A stretch of 64,000 bases of DNA from an uncultured Alphaproteobacteria bacterium (GTDB lineage Bacteria > Pseudomonadota > Alphaproteobacteria > RF32 > CAG-239), in NCBI GenBank assembly GCA_944391505.1, contig CALXTV010000004.1, positions 17,128 through 81,127 on the forward strand, given 5' to 3'. Under the pieces are notes generated by a model. It searched no databases. It worked only from the letters and a program-made list of their open reading frames with translations, and was not told where the DNA came from. A program made the translations under genes and the position numbers. Numbering within the stretch: position 1 is the stretch's first letter; each line of letters begins with the position of its first letter. Shown piece by piece: positions 1 to 8,420 of this stretch.

Positions 1-175
1 AGTCAAGGTCGGTCTTAAAATAGATGTCGCCGTCGTCATTGGCGTTGCTGGCCGTGGTGTGCCGGTCGTTTTCAACAAGCATTTCCTTAAGGCTGCGCCG
101 GGTTTTGTTCCAGGCATAATGCAGGTAGAAAATATAAATCAGCAGGACGGCGCATAAAATTGACAAATAAATCAT
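1..175 (-). CDS. N-terminal part of a membrane-anchored protein (runs off window)
   Basis: The first 58 codons of a minus-strand gene whose 3' end lies outside the window. It begins with ATG at 175-173, preceded by a GAGG Shine-Dalgarno about 6 nt upstream. Residues 3-20 are strongly hydrophobic (ILCAVLLIYIFYLHY) and are followed by a basic patch (KTRR), as in a single N-terminal membrane anchor with a cytoplasmic C-terminal part. The remainder is charged and polar. It is divergent from sufB with about 130 bp between the starts. I do not recognise the family; too little is present to assign a function. Confidence 0.6.
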   Translation of the reverse strand, partial: MIYLSILCAVLLIYIFYLHYAWNKTRRSLKEMLVENDRHTTASNANDDGDIYFKTDLD

Positions 176-303
176 AACGAACCTCGGACAGGTAAATCAG
201 TATACCGATAATATCCATAAAAGCTGAAAGATTCGTTAAATAGAGGTTGCAATTTGACTTTAAAAACCTTAATTTTAGGAACAGATTATGGAGATTTTTG
301 AGT

Positions 304-1752
304 ATGGTTAAGGAAAAACCGGAAATTGCCGACGAGAGCGGCGATAAGTATAAATACGGCTTTGTAACCGATATTGCCGCCGATACGGCGCCCAAAGGAC
401 TGAATGAAGATATTATTCGGCTGATTTCGCACAAAAAAGGCGAACCGGAGTGGCTGCTTGAATGGCGGTTGAAGGCTTTTGCCTTTTGGCAGACGATGAC
501 GGAACCTTCCTGGGCCAAACTTTCTTATGAAAAAATAGATTATCAGGACTTGTACTACTACTCGGCGCCCAAACAAAAAGCCGCCCCGAAAAGCCTTGAC
601 GAAGTCGATGCCGAACTTTTGAAAACTTACGAAAAATTGGGCATTCCGCTGAAAGAGCAGGAAGCGCTGGCCGGAGTTGTTGCCGTTGACGCGGTTTTTG
701 ACAGCGTTTCGGTAGCCACGACTTATCGCGCCAAACTGGCCGAAATGGGCATCATCTTTTGCTCCATTTCCGAGGCCGTGAAAGAGCACCCCGATTTGGT
801 AAGAAAATATCTCGGTTCGGTCGTGCCTTATACCGACAATTTTTTTGCCTGCCTCAATTCTGCGGTCTTTACCGACGGTTCTTTCGTATATATTCCCAAG
901 GGCGTCCGCTGCCCGATGGAGCTTTCGACCTATTTTCGCATTAACGCCAGAAACACCGGACAGTTCGAGCGCACGCTGATTGTTGCCGAAGATGACAGTT
1001 ATGTCTCTTATCTGGAGGGCTGCACCGCACCGCAACGCGACGAAAATCAGCTCCATGCCGCCATTGTCGAAATCGTAGTGCTGAAAAACGCCGAAGTCAA
1101 ATATTCCACCGTGCAGAACTGGTATCCGGGCGACAAAGACGGCAAGGGCGGCGTTTATAATTTTGTAACCAAAAGGGCGGCCTGTCGCGGCGAAAATTCC
1201 AAAATCTCCTGGACACAGGTGGAAACCGGCTCGGCCGTAACCTGGAAATATCCGTCCTGCGTGCTTCAGGGCGACAATTCGGTCGGTGAGTTCTATTCGG
1301 TGGCCATTACCAACAACAGACAACAGGCCGATACCGGAACCAAAATGATTCACATCGGCAAAAACACCACCTCCAAAATCATATCCAAAGGCATTTCGGC
1401 CGGTTTTTCCAATCAGACTTACCGCGGTTTGGTCCGTGTGGCGCCGAACGCCCGCGGCGCGCGCAACTATTCGCAGTGCGACAGCCTGCTGATTGGCGAA
1501 AACTGCGGTTCGCATACCGTTCCTTATATTGAAAACCGCAACAAAACCGCGGTTATCGAACACGAGGCCACCACCAGCAAAATCAGTGACGAACAGATGT
1601 TTTACTGCCTGCAGCGTGGCATTGGCGAAGAAGAGGCCGTCAGCCTGATTGTCAACGGCTTTTGCAAAGAGGTTATGCAGCACCTGCCGATGGAGTTTGC
1701 AATAGAGGCGGCCAAACTGATTAACGTCTCGCTGGAAGGAAGCGTCGGCTGA
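304..1752 (+). CDS. sufB: Fe-S cluster scaffold subunit SufB
   Basis: SufB is the scaffold subunit of the SufBCD complex, on which nascent iron-sulfur clusters are built in the cytoplasm. The 482-aa product has the usual family length. It shows the early KYKYGF and PKGLNEDI blocks, the beta-helix core, and the conserved C-terminal segment with YSQCDSLL and EHEATTSK, which contains the cysteine and glutamate region used for cluster assembly. The frame opens upstream at a TTG (247), but ATG 304 is preferred: it has GGAG about 10 nt upstream and gives the canonical N-terminus. It is first in sufB-C-D-S-DUF59. No IscR/RirA-type regulator or sufA is visible nearby. Confidence 0.97.
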   Translation: MVKEKPEIADESGDKYKYGFVTDIAADTAPKGLNEDIIRLISHKKGEPEWLLEWRLKAFAFWQTMTEPSWAKLSYEKIDYQDLYYYSAPKQKAAPKSLDEVDAELLKTYEKLGIPLKEQEALAGVVAVDAVFDSVSVATTYRAKLAEMGIIFCSISEAVKEHPDLVRKYLGSVVPYTDNFFACLNSAVFTDGSFVYIPKGVRCPMELSTYFRINARNTGQFERTLIVAEDDSYVSYLEGCTAPQRDENQLHAAIVEIVVLKNAEVKYSTVQNWYPGDKDGKGGVYNFVTKRAACRGENSKISWTQVETGSAVTWKYPSCVLQGDNSVGEFYSVAITNNRQQADTGTKMIHIGKNTTSKIISKGISAGFSNQTYRGLVRVAPNARGARNYSQCDSLLIGENCGSHTVPYIENRNKTAVIEHEATTSKISDEQMFYCLQRGIGEEEAVSLIVNGFCKEVMQHLPMEFAIEAAKLINVSLEGSVG

Positions 1753-1811
1753 CGACACAAAATCATGATTGAATGAATGAGATACAAAGACAGCATAAGA
1801 AAGAACAGGAA

Positions 1812-2573
1812 ATGACGAAAACACCGCTACTTGAAATCGAAGACCTCTGCGCCCGCGTCGGCGAAAAGGAAATAATCAAGAACTTCAATCTTACCGTCAA
1901 CGAGGGTGAAGTCCATGCCATCATGGGACCGAACGGCGCCGGAAAATCGACGCTTTCTTATGTTTTGACCGGCAAACCGGGCTATGAAGTTACTTCCGGA
2001 AAAATTCGTTTTAAGGGTAAAGACCTTTTGGCAATGGCGCCGGAAGAGCGCGCCCGCGAAGGTATTTTCCTTTGTATGCAGTATCCGGTCGAGATTCCCG
2101 GCGTGCCGACGACCACCTTTTTGAAACATGCGGTCAACGCCGTGCGCAAACACCGGGGCGAACCCGAGTTGGATACGCTGAACTTTGTCAAAATGGTGCG
2201 TGAAGACGGAAAGGCGCTGGGTATCGACAACGAGATGATCAAGCGTCCGGTCAACGTCGGCTTTTCCGGCGGCGAGAAAAAAAGGCTCGAAACGCTGCAA
2301 ATGTCGATTCTCAAACCCGATTTCTCGATTCTCGACGAGGCCGATTCCGGACTGGACATCGACGCGCTCAAAGTTGTGGCCGACGGGGTTAATGCACTGC
2401 GTGACGGCCACCGTTCCATGCTGGTTATCACGCATTATCAGCGCCTGCTGAACTATATCGTGCCCGACTTCGTTCATGTCTTTGCCGACGGACACATCGT
2501 CCGCTCTGGTGATAAAAATCTGGCTTTGGAGCTGGAAGAAAAAGGCTATGCCGAATTTGTGAAAGAGAAGTAA
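1812..2573 (+). CDS. sufC: SUF system ATPase SufC
   Basis: SufC is the ABC-type ATPase of the SufBCD scaffold. The 253-aa product has Walker A GPNGAGKST, signature FSGGEKKR and Walker B FSILDEADSGLD, the last with the SUF-typical D-x-D-S-G-L-D extension, followed by the switch His in ITHYQR. The open frame begins at 1773, but ATG 1812 is chosen: AGGA lies just upstream and this start gives the usual N-terminus (TPLLEIEDL). It sits 59 nt after sufB and its stop is 1 nt before the sufD start, so translational coupling is likely. Confidence 0.97.
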   Translation: MTKTPLLEIEDLCARVGEKEIIKNFNLTVNEGEVHAIMGPNGAGKSTLSYVLTGKPGYEVTSGKIRFKGKDLLAMAPEERAREGIFLCMQYPVEIPGVPTTTFLKHAVNAVRKHRGEPELDTLNFVKMVREDGKALGIDNEMIKRPVNVGFSGGEKKRLETLQMSILKPDFSILDEADSGLDIDALKVVADGVNALRDGHRSMLVITHYQRLLNYIVPDFVHVFADGHIVRSGDKNLALELEEKGYAEFVKEK

Positions 2574-2574
2574 G

Positions 2575-3921
2575 ATGGCCGGACTGATACAAGACATAAA
2601 GCTTTTCGGCGAAGATATTCCCTGGTTCCAGGGACTGCGCGAAAAAGGAATGGAAGCTTTCCGCCGTCAGGGCGTACCGACCGCCAAAACCGAAGCTTGG
2701 AAATATACCAAGCCGCGCGATTTGAACGCCGATGATTTTGTCATGAACGATTCTGCCTTTTTGGCTGAGTTTGAGGGAGCTCACGAAGAGGAACATTCCG
2801 GCTGCTGTCATCATCACGGAGAAAACTGTCATTGTCATGAAGAGGGTTGCCGTTGCGGCGAAGAAATCGACGTCCGTGTCGATTTGCCCTTCGACGGCTA
2901 TCAGTTGCATTTTCTGAACGGCCGCTTTGTGCCGGTCTACCCGGTACTGCCCCGCGGTGTCGAAATAATGACCCTGATGGAGGCGGTGGTCACGCAGGAA
3001 GCCAAACCCTACCTCGGACATCTGGTCGATTTGGAACATTATCCCTTTGCCGCGCTGAATACGGCTTATATGGAAGAGGGCGTTTATATCCGCATCGACC
3101 GGAACGTCAAACTGGATAAACCTGTTATTTTGGTCAATCACACGGAAGCAGATGCCGAAAATCTGTTTTACAATCTTCGCAACCTGATTGTGGTCGAAAG
3201 CGGTGCCAAAGCCGAATTAATCGAATGGTATAATTATACCGGCGCTGAGAAGTCACGCTATTTTGCCAATGTTGTTAATGAGATATTTGTCGAACGCGGC
3301 GCCGAACTTCGGCATTATAAAATGCAGGACGAAGCCTTTAAGGCCAACCATGTCGCGCTGAATATGGCGAGGGTCAGAAGCGACGGTTTTTACGATGCCT
3401 TTTGTTTGCAGCGCGGCGCCAACATCGGCCGCAACGAAACCAAGGTTTTGCTTAAGGAAGAACAGGCGGTGGCCGAAGTCAATGCGGCCTACATCATGCA
3501 CGGCTGGGCAACGCTGGACACCACCACCGACATTGAACATCTGGCACCGGAAACTTTTTCGCACCAGTTGGTCAGGGGTGTGGTCGGCGGCGATGCCAAG
3601 GGCGTTTTTCAGGGCAAAATACATATCGCCAAACATGCGGTCAAAACCGAGGGAACCCAGTTGCATAAAGCCTTGCTGCTGACCGATACGGCCGAAATCG
3701 ATGTTAAGCCGGAACTGGAAATTTTCGCCGACGATGTCAAATGTTCGCACGGCGCCGCCAGCGGAGAGCTTGACGAGGAAATCCTGTTTTATATGCAGTC
3801 GCGCGGTATCGGACGGGAAGAAGCCAAACAGATTTTGATTGACGCCTATCTTGACGACGTTATTAACAAAGTGGCCGATGTTTCGGTTCGCGCCTGGCTG
3901 AAAGACAGGGCAGGAGCGTAA
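2575..3921 (+). CDS. sufD: Fe-S assembly protein SufD with His/Cys-rich insert
   Basis: SufD is the SufB paralogue that partners SufB and SufC in the scaffold and is linked to iron entry. The 448-aa product has the N-terminal helical region (residues 1-60), the beta-helix core and a C-terminal SGELDEEILFYMQSRG block typical of the family. Residues about 70-96 (nt 2782-2862) form an insertion with 7 His and 6 Cys, including CCHHH, CHCH and CRC, which I do not recall from standard SufD proteins. It looks like a soft-metal or iron-binding patch; that function is inference. The start is 1 nt after the sufC stop. Confidence 0.95.
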   Translation: MAGLIQDIKLFGEDIPWFQGLREKGMEAFRRQGVPTAKTEAWKYTKPRDLNADDFVMNDSAFLAEFEGAHEEEHSGCCHHHGENCHCHEEGCRCGEEIDVRVDLPFDGYQLHFLNGRFVPVYPVLPRGVEIMTLMEAVVTQEAKPYLGHLVDLEHYPFAALNTAYMEEGVYIRIDRNVKLDKPVILVNHTEADAENLFYNLRNLIVVESGAKAELIEWYNYTGAEKSRYFANVVNEIFVERGAELRHYKMQDEAFKANHVALNMARVRSDGFYDAFCLQRGANIGRNETKVLLKEEQAVAEVNAAYIMHGWATLDTTTDIEHLAPETFSHQLVRGVVGGDAKGVFQGKIHIAKHAVKTEGTQLHKALLLTDTAEIDVKPELEIFADDVKCSHGAASGELDEEILFYMQSRGIGREEAKQILIDAYLDDVINKVADVSVRAWLKDRAGA

Positions 3922-3998
3922 TATCCGAAGTGTTAAGTTGAAGAAAGGCTTTCCGAAATCTACATAAAAACGGTAGGAATGGGAGCGGGAGCAAAAAG

Positions 3999-5213
3999 AT
4001 GTATGATGTTAATGAAATACGCAAAGATTTTCCGATACTGGGCGAGCTGATTAACGGCAAACCGAATACTTTTCTGGATACGGCCGCATCGGCGCAGAAA
4101 CCGCGACAGGTTATCGAAAAAATGAACGAAGTTTATTTCGGGCAGTATGCCAACGTGCACCGCGGTTCTTACTACCTGTCGGAGCAGGCGACCGCGGAAT
4201 ATGAAAATGCGCGCCGCATTGTCGCGGATTTCATCAATGCCGCCTTGGAAAAGGAAATTGTTTTCACCCGCAACGCCACCGAGTCAATCAATCTGGTTGC
4301 CGCCTGCTGGGGACGCAAAAACTTAAAGCCCGGCGACGAAGTCCTGATTTCCGAAGCCGAACATCATGCCAATCTGGTGCCGTGGCAAATGCTGCGCGAC
4401 GAACTCGGTTTCACGCTCAAAATTTTTAAGATGGGCGATGACGGCAGTTATATTCATGAAGAATTTTTGCATAACCTGACGGATAAAACCAAACTGGTTT
4501 CCGTAACCGGAATGTCCAACATTCTCGGCACGGTTCTGCCCGTAAAGGAGATTACCGCGGCGGCACATGCCAAAGGTGCGCTGGTCTTGGTTGACGCCTG
4601 CCAGATGATTGTGCATCAGAAAGTCGATGTCCGGGACATCGGCTGCGATTTTCTGGCTTTTTCCGGCCATAAAACTTACGGGCCTTCCGGCATCGGCGTT
4701 TTGTACGGCAGATATGAAATCCTCGATTCGATGCCGCCTTATCAGTTCGGCGGCGATATGGTCGATACGGTTTCCTATCAGCATACCACTTTTGAGGAAC
4801 CGCCGGCACGCTTTGAAGCCGGAACACCGGCCATCGTGCAGGCCGTCGGACTGGGACGTGCCTTGCGGTATATGTCGGATTTGGGAATGGATAATATTGA
4901 AGCGCATGAAGTGGAATTGGTCAAATATACCAACGAGCGGCTCAAAGAGGTCAAGGGCCTGAAAGTTATCGGCAATGCCGAAAACAAAGGCGGCGTCTTT
5001 TCGTTTAACGTTGAGGGTATCCACCCGCAGGATTTGGCCTTTATTCTCGACAAAGAGGGCGTTTCCGTACGCACCGGACACCATTGTGCCGAACCTCTGG
5101 TGCACCGCATGGGCTTTGAGTCGGTTGCCCGCGCTTCGCTGGGCCTGTATTCGACCAAAGAAGACATAGATAATTTTGTAAAGGCTTTGAACAAGGCCGT
5201 GACTTTTTTCTGA
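3999..5213 (+). CDS. sufS: Cysteine desulfurase SufS
   Basis: This PLP enzyme removes sulfur from cysteine and passes it via SufE to the SufBCD scaffold. The 404-aa product has the PLP lysine in SGHK (K225) and the persulfide cysteine in RTGHHCAEP (C363), the short active-site loop of group II desulfurases (SufS/CsdA). SEAEHHANLVPW and the RFEAGTP block also match. It starts 77 nt after sufD with a GGGAGCGGGAG stretch upstream. SufE, its usual activator, is encoded separately on the other strand at 9629-10033. Confidence 0.96.
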   Translation: MYDVNEIRKDFPILGELINGKPNTFLDTAASAQKPRQVIEKMNEVYFGQYANVHRGSYYLSEQATAEYENARRIVADFINAALEKEIVFTRNATESINLVAACWGRKNLKPGDEVLISEAEHHANLVPWQMLRDELGFTLKIFKMGDDGSYIHEEFLHNLTDKTKLVSVTGMSNILGTVLPVKEITAAAHAKGALVLVDACQMIVHQKVDVRDIGCDFLAFSGHKTYGPSGIGVLYGRYEILDSMPPYQFGGDMVDTVSYQHTTFEEPPARFEAGTPAIVQAVGLGRALRYMSDLGMDNIEAHEVELVKYTNERLKEVKGLKVIGNAENKGGVFSFNVEGIHPQDLAFILDKEGVSVRTGHHCAEPLVHRMGFESVARASLGLYSTKEDIDNFVKALNKAVTFF

Positions 5214-5225
5214 GGAACTACGTAT

Positions 5226-5675
5226 ATGTCGGAAACAGACGATAAGAAATTGGACGAACAAATCGAAAAAATCAATCAAACCGAGGCGGATTTGCTGCGG
5301 GCAATGGAAATTCAGGAACAGATGAAAGATTTTATTGCCACGGCCGGACAACCCAAACCCGCCGACGAAAAGACCGCTTCCGAAGCTGATGTAATTGAAG
5401 CGCTCAAAACCGTCTGCGACCCGGAAATCATGATAAACGTCTATGACATGGGGCTGATTTATAATATCGAAATCCGCGATAACGGCGACGTGTTTATTGC
5501 CATGACCTTGACCGCGCCCGGCTGCCCGGTTGCCGGCATTCTGCCTCAGCAGGTGGCCGACGCCGTTGCTTTGGTCGAGGGAACGGGCAAGGTTGAGGTT
5601 CGTATCGTCTGGGAACCGGCCTGGACGATGGAACGCTTGTCCGACGATGCCCGCGCCATGATAGAACTTTTTTAA
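5226..5675 (+). CDS. sufT: DUF59/MIP18-family Fe-S maturation protein (SufT-like)
   Basis: The last gene of the suf operon, 12 nt after sufS. The 149-aa product has an acidic, helical N-terminal extension (residues 1-50) followed by a DUF59 domain with the diagnostic VCDPEIMINVYDMGL and LTAPGCPV blocks and a C-terminal WEPAWTMERLSDDAR segment. Such proteins occur at the end of many alphaproteobacterial suf operons and help Fe-S maturation or transfer; the exact biochemical role is unsettled. Gene symbol by family and position. Confidence 0.88.
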   Translation: MSETDDKKLDEQIEKINQTEADLLRAMEIQEQMKDFIATAGQPKPADEKTASEADVIEALKTVCDPEIMINVYDMGLIYNIEIRDNGDVFIAMTLTAPGCPVAGILPQQVADAVALVEGTGKVEVRIVWEPAWTMERLSDDARAMIELF

Positions 5676-5727
5676 CTCCTATTCCAAAGATAGAGGTATT
5701 TTTTAGAATAACTTACACGACAGTATG

Positions 5728-6453
5728 TTACTTTTTGTTTTTTCCAAAAACATAACATACTGGATTAGCCATCCCTCTTTTTTTGAAGGAATTATTTTTA
5801 TTCAGATATTGCGGATAGTTTTCGGAAACATCAATACCTTCAAACAACCAACGCTTACGTCCCTTTTCATCAACCTCGGACTTCCACATTTCAGGTTTAT
5901 AAATTGCTCTAAATATACCTTTATATTCGCTTATAACTAAGTCTATGTTCTTAATTTTATTTTCGTCTAATAACCAGCTTTTTCTTGTGGCTTCATAAAC
6001 ATTTTTTAGCTTTTTGTATGTGTTGTTAATATTAACAATAAGTACATTATGGAAAATTTCATTTTTAGCTATATCTTCCGCACAATAAAACGCTTCAATT
6101 TCTGAAACAGATTTCATTCCGTTATCAAGAATATGATATCCTCCTATAATATTTAATAGATGTCTAGAACGCCACACATCTGAAGAAAAGATATCAATTA
6201 ATGCTGCTTCCAAATGTAAAGCTTCAATCTCTGTTAACCCATGCCTAATAATATACTTTTCCACATTGGCCCCAGATGATTTAATTTCAGAAATACGTTT
6301 ATTCTTTTCTTTTTCTACAACTTCTTGTTCATGGGCAAAAATCCTATTGCCACAACCTTTACCGATATAAAAAATAGTTTTATTTCTAGGGTCTACAAGA
6401 CAATATACATAATAACCTAATTTTTCAATGGTTGCTTGTGAAAATTCAAACAT
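5728..6453 (-). CDS. GIY-YIG domain protein (COG3680-type)
   Basis: A 241-aa protein with an N-terminal GIY-YIG nuclease fold: YYVYCLVD followed by FYIGKGCGNRIFAH, then an Arg/Glu-containing helix (EAALIDI). This resembles the GIY-YIG group of uncharacterised bacterial proteins related to the LEM-3 nuclease domain. The frame continues upstream to 6618, but ATG 6453 gives the normal family N-terminus (MFEFSQATIEKLGYYVY). It is AT-rich compared with the suf and sucCD genes on either side, suggesting acquisition. No restriction-methylase partner is adjacent. Substrate unknown; nucleic-acid cleavage is inferred from the fold. Confidence 0.75.
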   Translation of the reverse strand: MFEFSQATIEKLGYYVYCLVDPRNKTIFYIGKGCGNRIFAHEQEVVEKEKNKRISEIKSSGANVEKYIIRHGLTEIEALHLEAALIDIFSSDVWRSRHLLNIIGGYHILDNGMKSVSEIEAFYCAEDIAKNEIFHNVLIVNINNTYKKLKNVYEATRKSWLLDENKIKNIDLVISEYKGIFRAIYKPEMWKSEVDEKGRKRWLFEGIDVSENYPQYLNKNNSFKKRGMANPVCYVFGKNKK

Positions 6454-6614
6454 TATGAAACTCGCTAAAATATTTAATTTTACAAATTGAAACATGTGTA
6501 AAAATAAAAAGCAATAAAAAATGGTATGTAACAATTCATTAAAATAAAAAATTTTTTTCGCATTCTGAATAGCTTTAAGATACAAGGCACTCACGCAAGA
6601 TATGCACGCAGGAA

Positions 6615-6806
6615 GCAACGCGCTTCAACAAAGATTCGTACCGCAGCCAGTAATGCGGTCAAGCTGGCAACAGCTTGAGCAACGCGCTTCAACAAAGGTT
6701 CGTGCCGCAGCCATTGATGCGGTCAAGCTGGCAACAGCTTGAGCAACGCGCTTCAACAAAGATTCGTGCCGCAGTCAGTGCTGCGGTTAAGCTGGCAACA
6801 GCCTGC
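6615..6806. repeat. Three tandem 64-bp repeats, each with two hairpins
   Basis: Units begin at 6615, 6679 and 6743 with GCAACGCGCTTCAACAAAG and have an exact 64-bp period; the third diverges at its end. Each contains a CCGCA...TGCGG-type inverted repeat; in copy 3 the stem shifts to CCGCAG/CTGCGG. Each also has TCAAGCTG-GCAA-CAGCTTGA, an 8-bp stem with a GNRA-type loop in copies 1 and 2, shortened in copy 3. The period is not a multiple of 3 and all frames are interrupted, so it is unlikely to be coding. It lies just 3' of comF and 5' of the GIY-YIG gene. Confidence 0.85.
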
Positions 6807-6826
6807 GCTCAAGGGGGGATACCTTG

Positions 6827-7546
6827 TCAGCAGACGCGGGCAACGGTCAAAGTGTCAACGGATTTGACCCCGGCTTTTTTCATGGCCAAAGCGCATTCTT
6901 TGAGGGTTGATCCGGTTGTCATAACATCGTCAATCAATACGACGCGTTTGTTTTTAAGGCGTTCCGGGTGCTTGACGCTGAAAGCGTTTTTAACGTTGGA
7001 AATCCGGGCATGACCGCTGAATTGTACCTGCGGTTTGGTACGGCGATGACGAATGACGGACGTATAATCAACCTTTATGCCGGTCAGTTTGCCGAGTTCG
7101 CGGGCGATTAGCGCCGACTGATTGTAACGCCTTTTCAAAAGACGCGTAAAATGCAGCGGTACGGGAACAATCAGGTCGACGCCTTCTTTGAAGATATCTG
7201 TGCCGGCCAGTTTGAGCCACTTGGCAAAGACGGGAGCATTTTCGGTCTTGTCCATAAATTTGAAGGACAAAAGCATGTTTTTGGAAAACTCGTCATAACG
7301 CAAGGCCGAGCGGCTGAGCCGGAAAGGTGTTCTGGTCTTGCGCAGACAGGCGCCGCAAAGCATCTGCCTTCCGCCGGGTGCCTCGTCAAACGGGTGCCCG
7401 CATTTGGCGCAATAGGGTTTGGTAATAAAGCTGACTTCGTTAAAACAATCGGCACACAGCCCGTCGGTACCGCCGACAATTTTTCCGCAGCAAATGCAGC
7501 GCGGCGGCAGCAGAAGATCAATAATCCGGGACCAAAGGCTAGTCAT
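6827..7546 (-). CDS. comF: ComF family phosphoribosyltransferase-like protein
   Basis: A 239-aa ComF-family protein with an N-terminal zinc-binding cysteine region (CICCG, CADC, CAKCG, CGAC) and a C-terminal phosphoribosyltransferase-type domain with the PRPP-loop motif VVLIDDVMTTGSTLKE. ComF is linked to DNA uptake and single-strand DNA handling in competence systems, but in most proteobacteria its role is not proven. It is the last gene of sufE-sucC-sucD-comF; its ATG lies upstream of the sucD stop, an 8-bp overlap. The 64-bp repeats start just beyond its stop. Confidence 0.92.
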   Translation of the reverse strand: MTSLWSRIIDLLLPPRCICCGKIVGGTDGLCADCFNEVSFITKPYCAKCGHPFDEAPGGRQMLCGACLRKTRTPFRLSRSALRYDEFSKNMLLSFKFMDKTENAPVFAKWLKLAGTDIFKEGVDLIVPVPLHFTRLLKRRYNQSALIARELGKLTGIKVDYTSVIRHRRTKPQVQFSGHARISNVKNAFSVKHPERLKNKRVVLIDDVMTTGSTLKECALAMKKAGVKSVDTLTVARVC

Positions 7547-8420
7547 GAGCGGAAAACAGCTTCATCAGCTCGGCATGAATATTGTTGATTTTGTTGACGA
7601 CAATGATTCCGGCGTCATTCATGGCGTCTTGCTTGTCTTGCGCGGTAACGTGACCGTTGGTAATGACATCGCCGGCATATCCCATCTTGTGTCCGAAAGG
7701 CACGGCGTTTCCAGCCACAAAACCGACGACCGGCTTTTTTTCTTTAAGATTTTTGTAGTATCTGGCACAAACTTCTTCGTAGGTGCCGCCCAGTTGTCCG
7801 ATAACGACGACGGCGTCAGTGTCCGGGTCGTTCATGAACTTTTCGAGTGTTTCGACAAAGTCAATGCCGATGAGCATGTCGTCGCCCAGACCGATGACAG
7901 TGGATTGTCCCAGCCCGGCACGGTTGGTTTCGATGACCGCTTCGTAAGTAAGCGTCGATGAGCGGGAAACAATGCCGATGCGCCCCGGCCGATGAATGTT
8001 TTCCGGAAAAATGCCCAGCCGCGCCTCACCGGGAGTAATGATGCCCGGCGTATTGGGGCCGATGAGCTTGGTCTTGGCGCCGCGCAGCATTTCTTTGATT
8101 TCGAGCATGTCTTTAATCGGCACGCCGTCGGCAATGCAAACGCAGAGGTCAAGTTCGGCTTCCGCGGCTTCGCGCACCGCATCTTTGACAAACCGCGCCG
8201 GCACATACATTACCGAGGCGTTGGCCCCGGTTTCTCTGACGGCTTCGCGCACCGTGTCAAAAACCGGAACGTCCAGGTGTATGCTGCCGCCTTTGCCCGG
8301 CGTAACGCCGGCAACAACGTTGGTTCCGTAGTCCATGGACCGCTTGACGTGGAAAGATGCCTGCGTACCGGTAATACCCTGAACCAGCACTTTCGATTCT
8401 TTGTTGACCAGAATGGACAT
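7539..8420 (-). CDS. sucD: Succinyl-CoA synthetase alpha-like subunit lacking the active-site His
   Basis: A 293-aa protein of the succinyl/malyl-CoA synthetase alpha family: Rossmann CoA-binding start (GITGTQASFH), GPNTPGIITPGE, SRSSTLTYE and FGHKMGYAG. The family phosphohistidine, normally in MGHAG, is Tyr248 here (codon 7677-7679, TAT). The glutamate that contacts it, normally GEIGG, is Gln209 (GQLGG). The CoA-site Cys of GPNCPG is Thr. The frame is otherwise intact and full-length. Normal ATP- or GTP-dependent phosphoryl transfer through His is therefore doubtful; it may be a repurposed or regulatory paralogue. The start shares one base with the sucC stop (TGATG). Confidence 0.88.
   Translation of the reverse strand: MSILVNKESKVLVQGITGTQASFHVKRSMDYGTNVVAGVTPGKGGSIHLDVPVFDTVREAVRETGANASVMYVPARFVKDAVREAAEAELDLCVCIADGVPIKDMLEIKEMLRGAKTKLIGPNTPGIITPGEARLGIFPENIHRPGRIGIVSRSSTLTYEAVIETNRAGLGQSTVIGLGDDMLIGIDFVETLEKFMNDPDTDAVVVIGQLGGTYEEVCARYYKNLKEKKPVVGFVAGNAVPFGHKMGYAGDVITNGHVTAQDKQDAMNDAGIIVVNKINNIHAELMKLFSAHD

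Noticed and set aside
286..1824. 512-codon antisense ORF across sufB
   Set aside because: A shadow of sufB, whose full conserved domain is on the plus strand; the antisense product has no recognisable motifs.
5728..6618. Longer 296-aa form of the first GIY-YIG protein
   Set aside because: The added N-terminal residues come from an AT-rich spacer and are not part of the domain; ATG 6453 gives the expected start.
6615..6806. CRISPR array
   Set aside because: The 64-bp units are contiguous with no unique spacers, and no cas genes are present.
6675..7013. 112-codon plus-strand ORF over repeats and comF
   Set aside because: It reads through non-coding repeats into the antisense of comF.
7539..8420. 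SucD as a pseudogene
   Set aside because: The frame is full-length with normal neighbours and overlaps, and the changes are at specific residues, so decay is unlikely.
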